A stretch of DNA of 34,828 nt, from the NCBI GenBank assembly GCA_019239965.1, contig JAFAZC010000109.1, forward strand, positions 1 through 34,828, read 5' to 3'. The notes beneath the pieces were generated by a model. That model made no database searches, was not told the DNA's origin, and saw only the letters and a program-made list of their open reading frames with translations. The DNA is from Kutzneria sp. (lineage in GTDB: Bacteria > Actinomycetota > Actinomycetes > Mycobacteriales > Pseudonocardiaceae). Shown here piece by piece: positions 23,551-31,602 of this stretch. Both the position numbers and the translations under genes were made by a program. Within the stretch, counting starts at the first letter, position 1. Every line of letters starts with the position of its first letter.

Positions 23551-24855
23551 ATGGCCGAGCTATCACTACCAAGAACACGGCTTGAACAGCGCATACAGGC
23601 AGCCAACCTGAACGTTCACGAGTTCACAGTGCGATTCGGTGAAGCCGCGGAGAGCACTGGTGAGAAGGTCGCTGTCTCCGAGCGGCAGGCGAAACGGTGG
23701 TTTGCTGGGGCCGCCGCGCTGCCCAGAGCCGGCGCCCGGCGGGTGCTCGAAAGCTGGCTTTGCGAGTCCGTCGGCGTGCTCTTCGGTCCTCCGTCTACCG
23801 ACGTTGAGCCGGGCCCGACGATGACAGGCGAGGAGATGATCATGACTGCTGGTCGAGAGTCGGTTGAGCACGCGATCGGGTCCGCGTCTGCTATCGATCC
23901 GTCCGCGCTGGAGCAGCTCCACGCGGAGGCTCAGCGCGCCGCACGCGCCTACTACTTCGCTCCGCCGCTGGCCATGCTGGCTGACCTCGTCCGTCTGCGT
24001 AATACGGTCTACGAGCAGCTTGACCGCACAGCGAAGCCACGCCAGAAGGCTGAGCTGTACCTGATTGCGGGCCAGGTCTGCGGGCTGCTGTCCTCGGTCT
24101 CCTGGGACCTCGGATATCCGGACGTTGCCGATGAGCAGGCGCGCGCCGCCCACACCTACGGCTCAGTTATCGACCATCCCTCGTTGCAGGCGTGGGCTCG
24201 CGCGCTCCAGGTGACGGTGACCTTCTGGTCAGGGCGTCCACGCCGGGCCACCTCGATTGCGTCGACCGCGCTGGACACCGCACCAGCTGGCACCGCCCGT
24301 GCCCGCCTGCATTCCGTCAACGCGCGGGCCCTTGCCCTCGTGGGCGCCCATCAAGAGGTCGCCGCCGAGCTGGCCGCCGCAGCGGAGGAGCTCGACCGCG
24401 CCGGCGACGACCCGTTCCTGGATGAGATCGGCGGCGAATTGGGCTTCGACCGATCGCGGCGAGCCCTGTGCGCCGGCGCCTCGTTTGTGGCGCTCGGCAA
24501 CGGAGAACAGGCCGAGATCGAGTCCACCGCCGCACTGGCACTGTTCGGCCAGATGCCTGAGCGGGTCCGCTGGGAGGCGGGCGAACTGGGCGCACGTGTT
24601 GATCTCAGCGCGGCACGCGTGCTGCGAGGCGACCTAGCCGGCGCCGAGAACGCTCTACAACCGGTGCTTGACCTCGCCCCAGAGCGTCGCACCGAGGCAC
24701 TGTCACGGCGACTGGTCAACCTCGGCCGGGTGCTCGGCACGAGGCAGTTCCGCGGCGCGGTGGAAGCCAACCGTATGGGCGAGGCGATCGAGGAATTCAC
24801 GGCCCTGTGCCCGTCCCGGTCGGTGTCACACCCAGCGCTGCCTACCAGCGAGTAG
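23551..24855 (+). CDS. XRE-type regulator with TPR-like helical repeats
   Basis: A 434-residue cytoplasmic protein. Residues about 8-70 form a divergent helix-turn-helix (LNVHEFTVRFGEAAESTGEK, KVAVSERQAKRWFAG). From about 130 to the end come paired helices with Ala/Leu/Glu spacing typical of TPR repeats (LADLVRLRNTVYEQLDRTAK, AELYLIAGQVCGLLSSVSW, RARLHSVNARALALVGAHQE, ALSRRLVNLGRVLGT). This architecture is common for actinobacterial XRE regulators of accessory genes. ATG 23551 is preceded by GGAGG. It is divergent from the zinc-protein trio and convergent with the epimerase gene (9-bp gap). It may be cargo rather than an element core gene. Ligand unknown. Confidence 0.85.
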   Translation: MAELSLPRTRLEQRIQAANLNVHEFTVRFGEAAESTGEKVAVSERQAKRWFAGAAALPRAGARRVLESWLCESVGVLFGPPSTDVEPGPTMTGEEMIMTAGRESVEHAIGSASAIDPSALEQLHAEAQRAARAYYFAPPLAMLADLVRLRNTVYEQLDRTAKPRQKAELYLIAGQVCGLLSSVSWDLGYPDVADEQARAAHTYGSVIDHPSLQAWARALQVTVTFWSGRPRRATSIASTALDTAPAGTARARLHSVNARALALVGAHQEVAAELAAAAEELDRAGDDPFLDEIGGELGFDRSRRALCAGASFVALGNGEQAEIESTAALALFGQMPERVRWEAGELGARVDLSAARVLRGDLAGAENALQPVLDLAPERRTEALSRRLVNLGRVLGTRQFRGAVEANRMGEAIEEFTALCPSRSVSHPALPTSE

Positions 24856-24864
24856 TACTGCCGG

Positions 24865-25917
24865 TTACTGCGCGCCGCACCGGTCAGCCTCACGGGCCCG
24901 CCAGGCTTGCAGGATTGCGACTTCCTTGACCGGGCTGATGCCCAGCTCACCGGCTCGCTCGTGCTCCACCATGGTTCCGGACGTCAGCCACTCCCACGTG
25001 TCGCGCGCCGTGTCGACCAATGGTCTGGTGACCAGCCCGGCGGCGCGTGCACGGGAGGTGTCCACAGCCCATGCGCCGGCGTATGTGCGCCACAGCGGAA
25101 TCTCGGTCCACTGTCTGACGCCTTGGTCGATCAGCCAGGGCTCATCAGTGATCCACGTGATGGTGGCGTCCGAGCCGGTGACACGGCGGCAGGCCGTGAG
25201 GAAGTCACCCATGGTCTCGTCACCAGGAGCCGCCACGTTGAATATGCCGGCCTGTCCGGCGGCGCACCGCACCGCGAACGCTGCGACGTCGCGGACGTCT
25301 ACCGGCTGAATGGATCGGTCCGGGCTACCGGCTGCGAGGACTTCTCCGGCCCGTTCCATTCGCCGCAGCCACCACGGCAGCCGGCCCACGTACTCGTGTG
25401 GGCCGAGGATGACACCGGGCCGCAGGATCGTGGCGCGGTCCGGGCCGAACGTCTCGGTGATGGCCCGTTCGCAGCCGGCTTTGCCGAATCCGTAGGTGGA
25501 GGGCCCGGGGTCACCGTCGTATCCAGGGTTCGGGCCGGCGTCCGCCGCGCACTCCAGGACGGCGGAGTCCTCGGTCAGCGGCTCGACCGGCCAGCCCTCG
25601 TAGACGCTGACGGTGGAGACCATCACATATCGGTTGGTGGCCGGTTCCAGGGCGCGGGCCACGGCCAGCGTCTCGCGTGGGGTGTACGCCAGGTTGTCCA
25701 CCACGGCGTCGAACGGGCCCGCCTTCGCCAGCCGACCCACAGCGGCCGGGTCTGCGTAGTCACCTCGAATGGTTGTCACGTTCGCGGGGTCGTCGCCGGA
25801 CTCGTGGCGCCCGCGTCGGAACGTGGTCACCTCCCACCCTGCGGACAGCGCGGCGTCGACGACAGCACGGCCAAGGAACCAACTCGACCCAAGGACCAAC
25901 AGACGAGGCATGGCCAT
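24865..25917 (-). CDS. NAD-dependent epimerase/dehydratase family protein
   Basis: A 350-residue extended short-chain dehydrogenase. The nucleotide-binding glycine motif is LVLGSSWFLGR at about 7-17 (usual GxxGxxG replaced by GSSWFLG). The catalytic triad can be placed at S104 region (STVSVYE, 101-107), Tyr142 and Lys146 in TYGFGKAGCE. HPPGVILG-type residues (RPGVILGPHEYVG) follow. This subgroup often acts on nucleotide sugars or isoflavone-like small molecules; substrate cannot be said here. Start: ATG 25917 or ATG 25911; no strong ribosome site, so it may be leaderless. It is a single gene between two rightward genes, probably cargo, and codon use is like the host. Confidence 0.85.
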   Translation of the reverse strand: MAMPRLLVLGSSWFLGRAVVDAALSAGWEVTTFRRGRHESGDDPANVTTIRGDYADPAAVGRLAKAGPFDAVVDNLAYTPRETLAVARALEPATNRYVMVSTVSVYEGWPVEPLTEDSAVLECAADAGPNPGYDGDPGPSTYGFGKAGCERAITETFGPDRATILRPGVILGPHEYVGRLPWWLRRMERAGEVLAAGSPDRSIQPVDVRDVAAFAVRCAAGQAGIFNVAAPGDETMGDFLTACRRVTGSDATITWITDEPWLIDQGVRQWTEIPLWRTYAGAWAVDTSRARAAGLVTRPLVDTARDTWEWLTSGTMVEHERAGELGISPVKEVAILQAWRAREADRCGAQ

Positions 25918-26093
25918 ATCTTGCCGATGGCTGGCATCGGTGGTGTACCGGCGCGTGGGTAGCTCTCAAACGATCGTCTGTGAGACGCACGCGACTGACC
26001 CGTGGACGTCTCGGTCAGAGGTGTTGCACAACTCATGTCCGAAAACTACGTCTCGCTATCGACTTGCTACACCCTTTATGAAACACTTTGACC

Positions 26094-26657
26094 ATGAGCC
26101 TGATCGGATACGCGAGAGTCTCCACCCGCGACCAACACCCCGAAGCGCAAACCGACGCCCTGACCGAGGCCGGGTGCGAACGGATCTTCACCGATAAGGC
26201 ATCCGGCAAGCTCGCACGTCGCCCCGAGTTGGACAAGACGCTCGAATACCTCCGGGACGGTGACACGCTGGTCGTCACGAAGCTCGACCGGCTCGGTCGG
26301 TCGGTGCGCAACCTCGTCGAGTTGTCCGCCGAGCTGGACCGGCGCGGCGTCGGCCTACGCGTATTGCACCAGGGCATCGATACCAGCACACCCGGCGGCC
26401 GGCTGTTTTTCCACATCATCGCCGGGATCGCCGAGTTCGAGCGAGATTTGATCAGTGAGCGCACCCTTGATGGACTCGACGCTGCCCGCGCCCGTGGCCG
26501 CAAGGGTGGCCGACGTCCCAAGCTGACCGAGACGAAGCTGACCACGGCGCGGGAGATGTACGACAGCAAGCGCTACACCGTCCAGCAGATCGCCGACACC
26601 GTTGGCTGCTCCCGCGCGACCCTGTACCGCGCACTCGACGTCACCAAGGCCAGCTAG
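26094..26657 (+). CDS. Small serine recombinase (resolvase/invertase)
   Basis: A 187-residue protein of the Tn3 resolvase/Hin type. The catalytic serine is S10 in IGYARVST; Arg66 and Arg69 lie in TKLDRLGRS; the E helix is around 100-130 (FFHIIAGIAEFERDLI); a C-terminal helix-turn-helix (YTVQQIADTVGCSRATLYRA) binds DNA. ATG 26094 is preferred to the TTG at 26088. No ribosome site is seen. The 100-bp A/T-richer stretch before it may contain recombination sites but I cannot define a res site. It could resolve multimers of the circular element, or be a left-over from a transposon. No transposase is nearby. It converges on the leftward operon, overlapping its last gene by 4 bp. Confidence 0.9.
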   Translation: MSLIGYARVSTRDQHPEAQTDALTEAGCERIFTDKASGKLARRPELDKTLEYLRDGDTLVVTKLDRLGRSVRNLVELSAELDRRGVGLRVLHQGIDTSTPGGRLFFHIIAGIAEFERDLISERTLDGLDAARARGRKGGRRPKLTETKLTTAREMYDSKRYTVQQIADTVGCSRATLYRALDVTKAS

Positions 26658-26857
26658 ACCTCAGTGGCGGTAGGGCCGGGGAAGCTGTCGCGCTCCCCGG
26701 CCACCACCTCCAAGGCGAGAATGGCGCCCTCGACCCGGTGCCGGAACGCAGCCGAGCATCCGAGGTTGCCGGCGTTGATCTCCTCAAGCAGCGTCCGCAG
26801 ATGGCCGGTCGTGGCAGCGAGTTCGCGCACCTCGGTGCCGCTCGCGTCGTCGGTCAT
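26654..26857 (-). CDS. Small hypothetical protein, end of the leftward operon
   Basis: A 67-residue, mostly helical protein (LAATTGHLRTLLEEINAGNL, GAILALEVVAGERDSFPGP). ATG 26857 overlaps the previous stop (ATGA). It ends the long leftward operon and meets the resolvase gene, overlapping by 4 bp. No family recognised. Confidence 0.65.
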   Translation of the reverse strand: MTDDASGTEVRELAATTGHLRTLLEEINAGNLGCSAAFRHRVEGAILALEVVAGERDSFPGPTATEV

Positions 26858-27090
26858 CGCCGGTCCCCTTCGATCAGCGCCACGTCCCGCCCCAACTGCC
26901 GCAAGTATCGATCGGCGGCCTCGGGCGGGAACGTCGCCGCCAACAGCGCGGAGTGCATCAGGACCAGCACCGCCATCACGTCCTTATCCGCAGCGTTTCC
27001 CGTGAGGTCGGTCTGCGCGATGTCGACCTCACCCAGCCGCGCCGTGACCAGGGCCACCGCGGCCGACACGCCTTGAGTTGTCACGACCAT
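26854..27090 (-). CDS. Small hypothetical protein of the leftward operon
   Basis: A 78-residue helical protein (MVVTTQGVSAAVALVTARLG). ATG 27090 was chosen because GGAGGAGG lies 5-10 bases ahead of it; the frame could also begin at GTG 27105 but that would put the ribosome site inside. It contains a hydrophobic but short helix (VMAVLVLMHSALLAATF, about 40-57). ATGA coupling to the next gene. Not recognised. Confidence 0.62.
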   Translation of the reverse strand: MVVTTQGVSAAVALVTARLGEVDIAQTDLTGNAADKDVMAVLVLMHSALLAATFPPEAADRYLRQLGRDVALIEGDRR

Positions 27091-27108
27091 CACGCCCTCC
27101 TCCACCGA

Positions 27109-27399
27109 TCAGGCGGGGTCACCGAGCGGACCGATGCCCCGCCAGAACGGTGACCGTGCGGCGTCCTGCTCGGCGAAGCGGGTATTCCACACCTGCGCCG
27201 CGTGCGCGTCGAGCTGGCCACGGCTCATGGCCGCCAACTCTTCGGCGGTCACCACCGGCCCGACCACCGCGTCGGAGTGTGCGGGTGCCGTCTCCGTGAA
27301 CTGTGCGGCACGGCGGGCCGCCACCTCGGCGAGCAGCCGCTCGAACGCGGCCGGAGCCATAGCCGGCGGGAACACAGGTGCGAGATACGAGTCAGTCAT
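27109..27399 (-). CDS. Hypothetical protein of the leftward operon
   Basis: A 96-residue acidic protein starting at ATG 27399 with AGAAGGG upstream. It has two helical stretches (AAFERLLAEVAARRAAQF, TAEELAAMSRGQLDAHAAQV) and a short tail with FWRGIGPLG. Its leader resembles that of the micro-protein at 21593. The start excludes a longer frame of Arg/Ser-rich nonsense up to 27951. The 121-bp gap upstream holds no gene. Not recognised. Confidence 0.62.
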   Translation of the reverse strand: MTDSYLAPVFPPAMAPAAFERLLAEVAARRAAQFTETAPAHSDAVVGPVVTAEELAAMSRGQLDAHAAQVWNTRFAEQDAARSPFWRGIGPLGDPA

Positions 27400-27520
27400 G
27401 GGAGTGCCCTTCTGGTGGGTGTGGCCGCGTCGACGCAGGACGGTCTGTGCGGCGAAAGGGGGACCGCTCGCGACCTTCGGGGCCACTGCTGGCTTGCCGT
27501 TTGACGCCGACACGACCAGG

Positions 27521-28087
27521 TCACGGCCGGTACCGCCAGATCGCCGACAACAGGGGATCGTTGTGGATCTTCGCGGATGCCGCGTTGGGGCGCCCGACGT
27601 GCGCCGGTTCCCGCTCCCCGAGCTGCACGAGCGCCTGGTGCGCGTCGAAGCGGGCATCCCCGGCGAGCCGCTCGGCGTCAAGGGCCGCCTCGATCGACTG
27701 GCGGACCGCGTCGAGCCCAGCCCGCACCGCGGCCATATGCCGTTGTGTCTGGTCGAGGGCGTCGTGTTCGGCCAGCACGGCGGCCTCATACTGGGCGCGC
27801 GCCTGGTCCCGCTGCCGTTGCAGGTTGAGTTGCTGCTGGTCGGCGGCGCGCTGCTCGGCGATCGCGGCCAGCGCCCCCCGCAGCGCCTCAGTGGTGGCGT
27901 GGGCGATGGCCAGCTCTTGGCGGGACGCGTCCAGCTGAGGCTGAAGCTCACCGACCGCGGTGTAGTCCGAGCGGGCCACCGCGTCGTCCTTCGCCGCGGC
28001 GAGCCGGTTGACCTCCTCAGCCAGCGGCCGTTCGCCTTGTTCAGCCTCGGCCAGCCGCTCAGACAGGCTGCTCGTCGTGTCCACCAT
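27521..28087 (-). CDS. Coiled-coil protein of the leftward operon
   Basis: A 188-residue protein. ATG 28087 has GAGGAGG at good spacing and overlaps the previous gene by 29 bp. Most of its length is helix rich in Gln, Ala, Glu and Arg (AEEVNRLAAAKDDAVARSD, AIAEQRAADQQQLNLQRQRD) and should form a long coiled coil. The end (HNDPLLSAIWRYRP) is a short conserved-looking tail. It could be a scaffold or binding partner for other element proteins. A longer frame to 28282 was rejected because its residues are Arg/Pro nonsense. Confidence 0.72.
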   Translation of the reverse strand: MVDTTSSLSERLAEAEQGERPLAEEVNRLAAAKDDAVARSDYTAVGELQPQLDASRQELAIAHATTEALRGALAAIAEQRAADQQQLNLQRQRDQARAQYEAAVLAEHDALDQTQRHMAAVRAGLDAVRQSIEAALDAERLAGDARFDAHQALVQLGEREPAHVGRPNAASAKIHNDPLLSAIWRYRP

Positions 28088-28775
28088 CGTCGCTGTTCCT
28101 CCTCGCCTCACGGGAGACCACGGCCCGGCGGTCAAGCAGCCACCGGCCGGCGACTCGGCGAGCCGGAACCGCACCGGACGCCGCGATCTGCCGCCACCGC
28201 TCCTGGCTGAGCCCCGACAAGCCGGCGGCGTCGCTGGTGGTGATCTCCTGGGACCACGATGCCGGGGTTTGGGCGGGCACAACCACGACCGGGGTTGGGT
28301 GTCCCCACGCCGCAGCCCGGTGACGGGCGGCCTCGTGCTCGGTGGCCGCCCGCCGGGCCGCGGCTCGCACGGCGAGTATCACCGCAGTGACGCGGGGCTG
28401 GCGGCATCCGACCGGCACCGGCCGAGCCAGCATCCCGATCAGACTGTCCAGTGCAGCGGCCAACTCGGCGGCTAGTTCGGCGGGCACCACCAAGCCGTGG
28501 CCGCCAGGCAACACCATCGGCGCCGGGCGGGTCACCGGTCCAAGGCCCGTTCTATCCGAGCGGATCTGCTCGCCCCCCACGGTGGTCCATGGTGCATGGG
28601 GTCCCTGGGGCCGGTGCACGGTGCATGGGGTCGAGTTGCACCACGAGCGCCGGGCGACCCGCTGCGCCTGCCGTTCGGTCCGCTGTGGCTGCCACCGTTC
28701 GAGCGACACCGCCACGGCACGCAAGAAGCCCGTCTCTGCCAGACGTTGCCACGGTGGGTATTCACCAGTCCTCAC
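28059..28775 (-). CDS. HTH-domain protein of the leftward operon
   Basis: A 238-residue protein. GTG 28775 lies just inside the end of the previous gene (GAGGACTGGTGA). The N-terminus (about 1-45: WQRLAETGFLRAVAVSLERW) looks coding, a low-complexity stretch then includes the repeat at 28591-28632, and the C-terminus (about 195-225, QERWRQIAASGAVPARRVAG then RWLLDRRAV) is an excisionase-like helix-turn-helix. The middle (about 85-150) is helical and Ala/Arg-rich. It may bind DNA. An internal start near 28517 (ATG GTG CTT CCG) is an alternative if the first part is untranslated. Confidence 0.6.
   Translation of the reverse strand: MRTGEYPPWQRLAETGFLRAVAVSLERWQPQRTERQAQRVARRSWCNSTPCTVHRPQGPHAPWTTVGGEQIRSDRTGLGPVTRPAPMVLPGGHGLVVPAELAAELAAALDSLIGMLARPVPVGCRQPRVTAVILAVRAAARRAATEHEAARHRAAAWGHPTPVVVVPAQTPASWSQEITTSDAAGLSGLSQERWRQIAASGAVPARRVAGRWLLDRRAVVSREARRNSDDGGHDEQPV
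28591..28632. repeat. Direct repeat GGTGCATGGGGTC
   Basis: Two perfect 13-base copies (28591-28603 and 28620-28632), 29 bp apart, in a stretch with further GGTGCA-type words. It lies inside the low-complexity part of the HTH gene. Confidence 0.55.
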
Positions 28776-29265
28776 CGAGCTCTTTCGTCAACCGCTGGAT
28801 CTCGGCGTCGATAGCTTCCATGGACAGCTCAGTGCCGGACTCGACGAGTCTCGTGGTGGCCATCTCGCGGGACAACGTGTCGATCTCCGAGTCGATCCGG
28901 TCCAAGGTGAGCGTTTCCGTCCGGGTCGGCGCATCCAAACCGAGCAACTTCGCCTTCCGTTCCGCCCACGCCCGGATTGCCTCCCACACCCGGATGTGGT
29001 CACGGGTGGAGGTGGCGGGGTCGCCGGCGATCACCATCAGCTCGCGGACCGCGGTGTCGATCAACTCCAGTTCCTCGCAGCGGTGCTCGTCGACGTTCGC
29101 TCGGGGGACGGCCGCTAGTGCTTCGGAGTAAATCCGGCCGGCGCGTTGGCTGGTGACGCCGAGCCGCTGTCCGATCTCGGCGAACGACAGTCGTGCTGTT
29201 CGGAGTGCGACGACCTCAGCGCGGCGTTGGGCCTGCGCTGGGGTGAGGCGACGACGTGACGTCAC
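28762..29265 (-). CDS. Terminase-small-subunit-like or sigma-like HTH protein
   Basis: A 167-residue protein. GTG 29265 has AGGAGG at 8 bases. Residues about 5-55 form a helix-turn-helix (QAQRRAEVVALRTARLSF, then AEIGQRLGVTSQRAGRIYSE). The rest is helical and charged (RVWEAIRAWAERKAKLLGLD, EAIDAEIQRLTKELGED). Phage terminase small subunits and many actinomycete element proteins share this plan. No large terminase, portal or capsid gene occurs here, so a DNA-binding role in the element is more likely than packaging. It overlaps the zinc-finger gene upstream by 50 bp. Confidence 0.68.
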   Translation of the reverse strand: MTSRRRLTPAQAQRRAEVVALRTARLSFAEIGQRLGVTSQRAGRIYSEALAAVPRANVDEHRCEELELIDTAVRELMVIAGDPATSTRDHIRVWEAIRAWAERKAKLLGLDAPTRTETLTLDRIDSEIDTLSREMATTRLVESGTELSMEAIDAEIQRLTKELGEDW

Positions 29266-29578
29266 GAGAAGGGCCTCCTGGTGAAACGTTTCGATCGGGC
29301 TCGCCGGCCAGCAGCTGAGACAAATGCCGTTCGAGGCGTGTGACCTCTGCGGCCCACCAGTCCCGCGTCGCCACCTTGCCGGGGTGGCGCTGTCCGTTCA
29401 GGTCACAGTCGTGTCGCCACTCGGTCAGGGTGGCCTCCGCGCGCTCGAGCGCGGCATTGGTGCGTTTGATGGCGTATTCGCGGGCTCGCCGGCATGCCTG
29501 CGAGCAGTACTCCGCCGGGCGTCCGGTCGCGGAGCGCCCCGGTAGAGGACTCGAGCACACGAGGCACAGGCCAGACAT
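29216..29578 (-). CDS. Zinc-finger protein
   Basis: A 120-residue protein from ATG 29578, with GGAG 9 bases before. The N-terminus has a CxxC zinc finger (GLCLVCSSPLPG, then AEYCSQACRRAREYAIKR, four Cys in a C-x2-C-x16-C-x3-C pattern). A long charged helix follows and a Pro/Ser-rich tail. This finger is common in small actinobacterial element proteins. A longer form from ATG 29704, coupled to the rep stop by ATGA, is possible; its extra 42 residues look less convincing. Not in the longer antisense frames. Confidence 0.7.
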   Translation of the reverse strand: MSGLCLVCSSPLPGRSATGRPAEYCSQACRRAREYAIKRTNAALERAEATLTEWRHDCDLNGQRHPGKVATRDWWAAEVTRLERHLSQLLAGEPDRNVSPGGPSRDVTSSPHPSAGPTPR

Positions 29579-29700
29579 AGGGGTTTCTCCGTCCGCCAGT
29601 GATCGGGTTTTCTGGCTGCGTACACAGGGGCCTACCAAGGCGGTGCGTCGCCCGGTTGGCGTAGAGATTTCGAGGTACCCCCTGTCCGGTCGTTGGCCGG

Positions 29701-31602
29701 TCATGACGCGGTCCTCCAGAGGTGCGGGGCGTGTGTGCGGCACCAGCGGGCACCAGCGCGGTCGACACGCGTCGGGCTAGTGCCGCAGCGATCACACGGC
29801 CTGTCGCCATCGCTGAGGGTGACAGGTTCAGAGAGTGGATGCATTTCAGCGTCCATAGCGTCCCCAGTGTCCACCCGGCGGTGTTCTTGCTGGTCAGGGT
29901 CGTTCTCACGGATGGACGCTGTGAATAGCTCAGCGTCCATAACGGTGCCTCTAGCGTCCATGCCGTCGACGGGGGTGGACGCTGAGGGGGTAGGGCTAGC
30001 GTCCATCATGTTTCCGCTGCTCAGTGCCCCTTTTTCGCCACCACTGGACGCTGGGGACGCTGTTTCGGACCTTCTCTCCGGTGATGCGGTCAACCGGTAC
30101 AGGCGTTGCCGCTTGGGCGCCGGGCCCCGTTCGGAGTCGTCGACCTCGATACCGATGGTGCGCAGCGCCGGAGCCAAGCGCTTGAGTTGGCCGCCGGCCC
30201 TGGTCGAGTCCTTCGGCCATTTCTTCGGCAGCCGTTCGGGTGCCTCCACTGCGGCCAGTAGCTCCGAAGCGGTCAGCCGGACGCCGTTCGGCCCGGACTT
30301 GTCGACCAGGGCGACGACGGCCTGAGCGAACGGTTCGCCGTCGAGGACGTCGGTGACGGCGTCGCGGGCGCTGGCCTTGTACGACGCCAGCGTGTCCCAG
30401 CCCTTGACCGTGTCGACGGCGGCGAGGATGCGCGCGAAGTCTGCCATGCGGGGACGCTCGGCGAGCTGGACGTCTGGCAGCGCCTTGAGCACGTCGGCGA
30501 GGAGATCGAACAGTGAGGCCAGGATGCCGGCGTGCGCATCGGCATAGGCCGTGTCGAGCTCGGCCTCCTCACGTCGCATGTGGTCGGGAATCAGGTTCAG
30601 TTCGATGGTCAGCAGCCGCTCGGCGAGGTCACCGGCCAACGCCCCGGCGTCGATGGTGGTCATGGCCAGCACGCGTCGGAATTCCAGCACCACGACGTCG
30701 TCATCGGTGTAGAGCGCGCGGTCGACGATGCCGTCACCGGTCACGGCGCGGCACAGGGCGTCTGAGAGCCAGTCGGAGATGACCGAGACGTTGTCCAGGC
30801 ACAGCGCCCACGAGTTGAACGCTTGGGTTGCCCAGGACTTGATGTCGCGCGGCGCGGTGCGCTTGGGTGCTCCGGACGGGTCGATGATGCCGATAACCAG
30901 TTGGGCAGCCTTGGACTTGCCGGTGCCCTGCTCTCCGCGGAACGTTAGGATCGGGTGCGGCAGGTCGGGGATGAATCCGGCGACCAGCCACGCCACCAGC
31001 AGCTGAAACGCAGTATCGCTGACGTTCAACAGCGCGCGGAACCTGGCCAATCCATCACCGTCCCGTATCGGGTCCGGTAGCGGTTTCATCGCCCCGGAGC
31101 GGCGGAACAGCACCGGCGAACGGGGTGCACGCTGCCAGCCGTCCGGGCCGATGATGGCGCATCGGCCGTCCGCGGTACCCAGGTCGATCACGATGTGCTC
31201 GCCGTGCCGAGCCACTCTCAGATGCGGTACGCGCGGCTCAACGGAGATCGCGACCCCCTCAAGCACGGTTATGGCGTCGGCGAGTGCAGTTTGAGAGGGC
31301 ACCGCGCCGCCGTTGTCGTCGGTGTAGATGCGGGCGAGCTGGGAGCGCAACCCGGCCTTACCGCGCAACGGCAACGCGATGTTTGGTCCCTCAACCTTGA
31401 CCCCGTAAGGGCGGCCGTCTTCGGACATAAACAGGTCGTATCGTTTACGAGCGAGCGCGGCAAGCAGGGACGCTTGGGACGGACCCCGCTTGCCGCCATC
31501 ACGGTCCGAGACCCCTTCTTGTGGCTGGTGCTTGTGGACTTGGCTATCTTCGTCTGCCCATGCGTCGGAATCGTCGTAGTCGGTGCCGTAGGGGATGTTC
31601 AC
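29701..31602 (-). CDS. Primase/helicase-type replication ATPase (Rep)
   Basis: A 633-residue protein. It has Walker A GEQGTGKS at 223-230, a Walker B-like ALCLDN at about 266-271 and a VDRALYTDDDVV strand later, like the helicase part of phage D5 or plasmid primase-helicase proteins. The N-terminal third (about 1-200) has no primase motif I can see. The last 25 residues form a zinc knuckle (CDRCGTSPTRVDRAGARWCR plus His). GTG 31602 is chosen because GGGAGGGGCGC is just ahead and it overlaps the previous stop (GTGA). Residues 520-600 are low-complexity because the DNA beneath carries ten repeats. It should unwind the element's origin. Confidence 0.78.
   Translation of the reverse strand: MNIPYGTDYDDSDAWADEDSQVHKHQPQEGVSDRDGGKRGPSQASLLAALARKRYDLFMSEDGRPYGVKVEGPNIALPLRGKAGLRSQLARIYTDDNGGAVPSQTALADAITVLEGVAISVEPRVPHLRVARHGEHIVIDLGTADGRCAIIGPDGWQRAPRSPVLFRRSGAMKPLPDPIRDGDGLARFRALLNVSDTAFQLLVAWLVAGFIPDLPHPILTFRGEQGTGKSKAAQLVIGIIDPSGAPKRTAPRDIKSWATQAFNSWALCLDNVSVISDWLSDALCRAVTGDGIVDRALYTDDDVVVLEFRRVLAMTTIDAGALAGDLAERLLTIELNLIPDHMRREEAELDTAYADAHAGILASLFDLLADVLKALPDVQLAERPRMADFARILAAVDTVKGWDTLASYKASARDAVTDVLDGEPFAQAVVALVDKSGPNGVRLTASELLAAVEAPERLPKKWPKDSTRAGGQLKRLAPALRTIGIEVDDSERGPAPKRQRLYRLTASPERRSETASPASSGGEKGALSSGNMMDASPTPSASTPVDGMDARGTVMDAELFTASIRENDPDQQEHRRVDTGDAMDAEMHPLSEPVTLSDGDRPCDRCGTSPTRVDRAGARWCRTHAPHLWRTAS
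29848..30061. repeat. Iteron-like AGCGTCCA repeats, origin candidate
   Basis: Seven perfect copies of AGCGTCCA or its complement lie at 29848, 29913 (inverted), 29932, 29953, 29976 (inverted), 29998 and 30045 (inverted). Three near copies are at 29857, 29866 and 30054. The first three are spaced exactly 9 bp. They occur in different reading frames of the rep gene (Met-Asp-Ala and Ala-Ser), so protein sequence does not explain them. Confidence 0.75.

Noticed and set aside
28762-29265. Prophage reading based on a terminase-small-like protein
   Set aside because: No large terminase, portal, capsid, tail or lysis gene is present, while TraB and DUF2637 proteins are; a conjugative element fits better.
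29403-29909. Alternative leftward frame over the rep 3' end and zinc-finger gene
   Set aside because: It overlaps the better supported rep and zinc-finger frames and shows no recognisable motif.
29848-30061. CRISPR-like array
   Set aside because: Repeats are only 8 bp, occur in both orientations with irregular spacing and lie within a coding gene.
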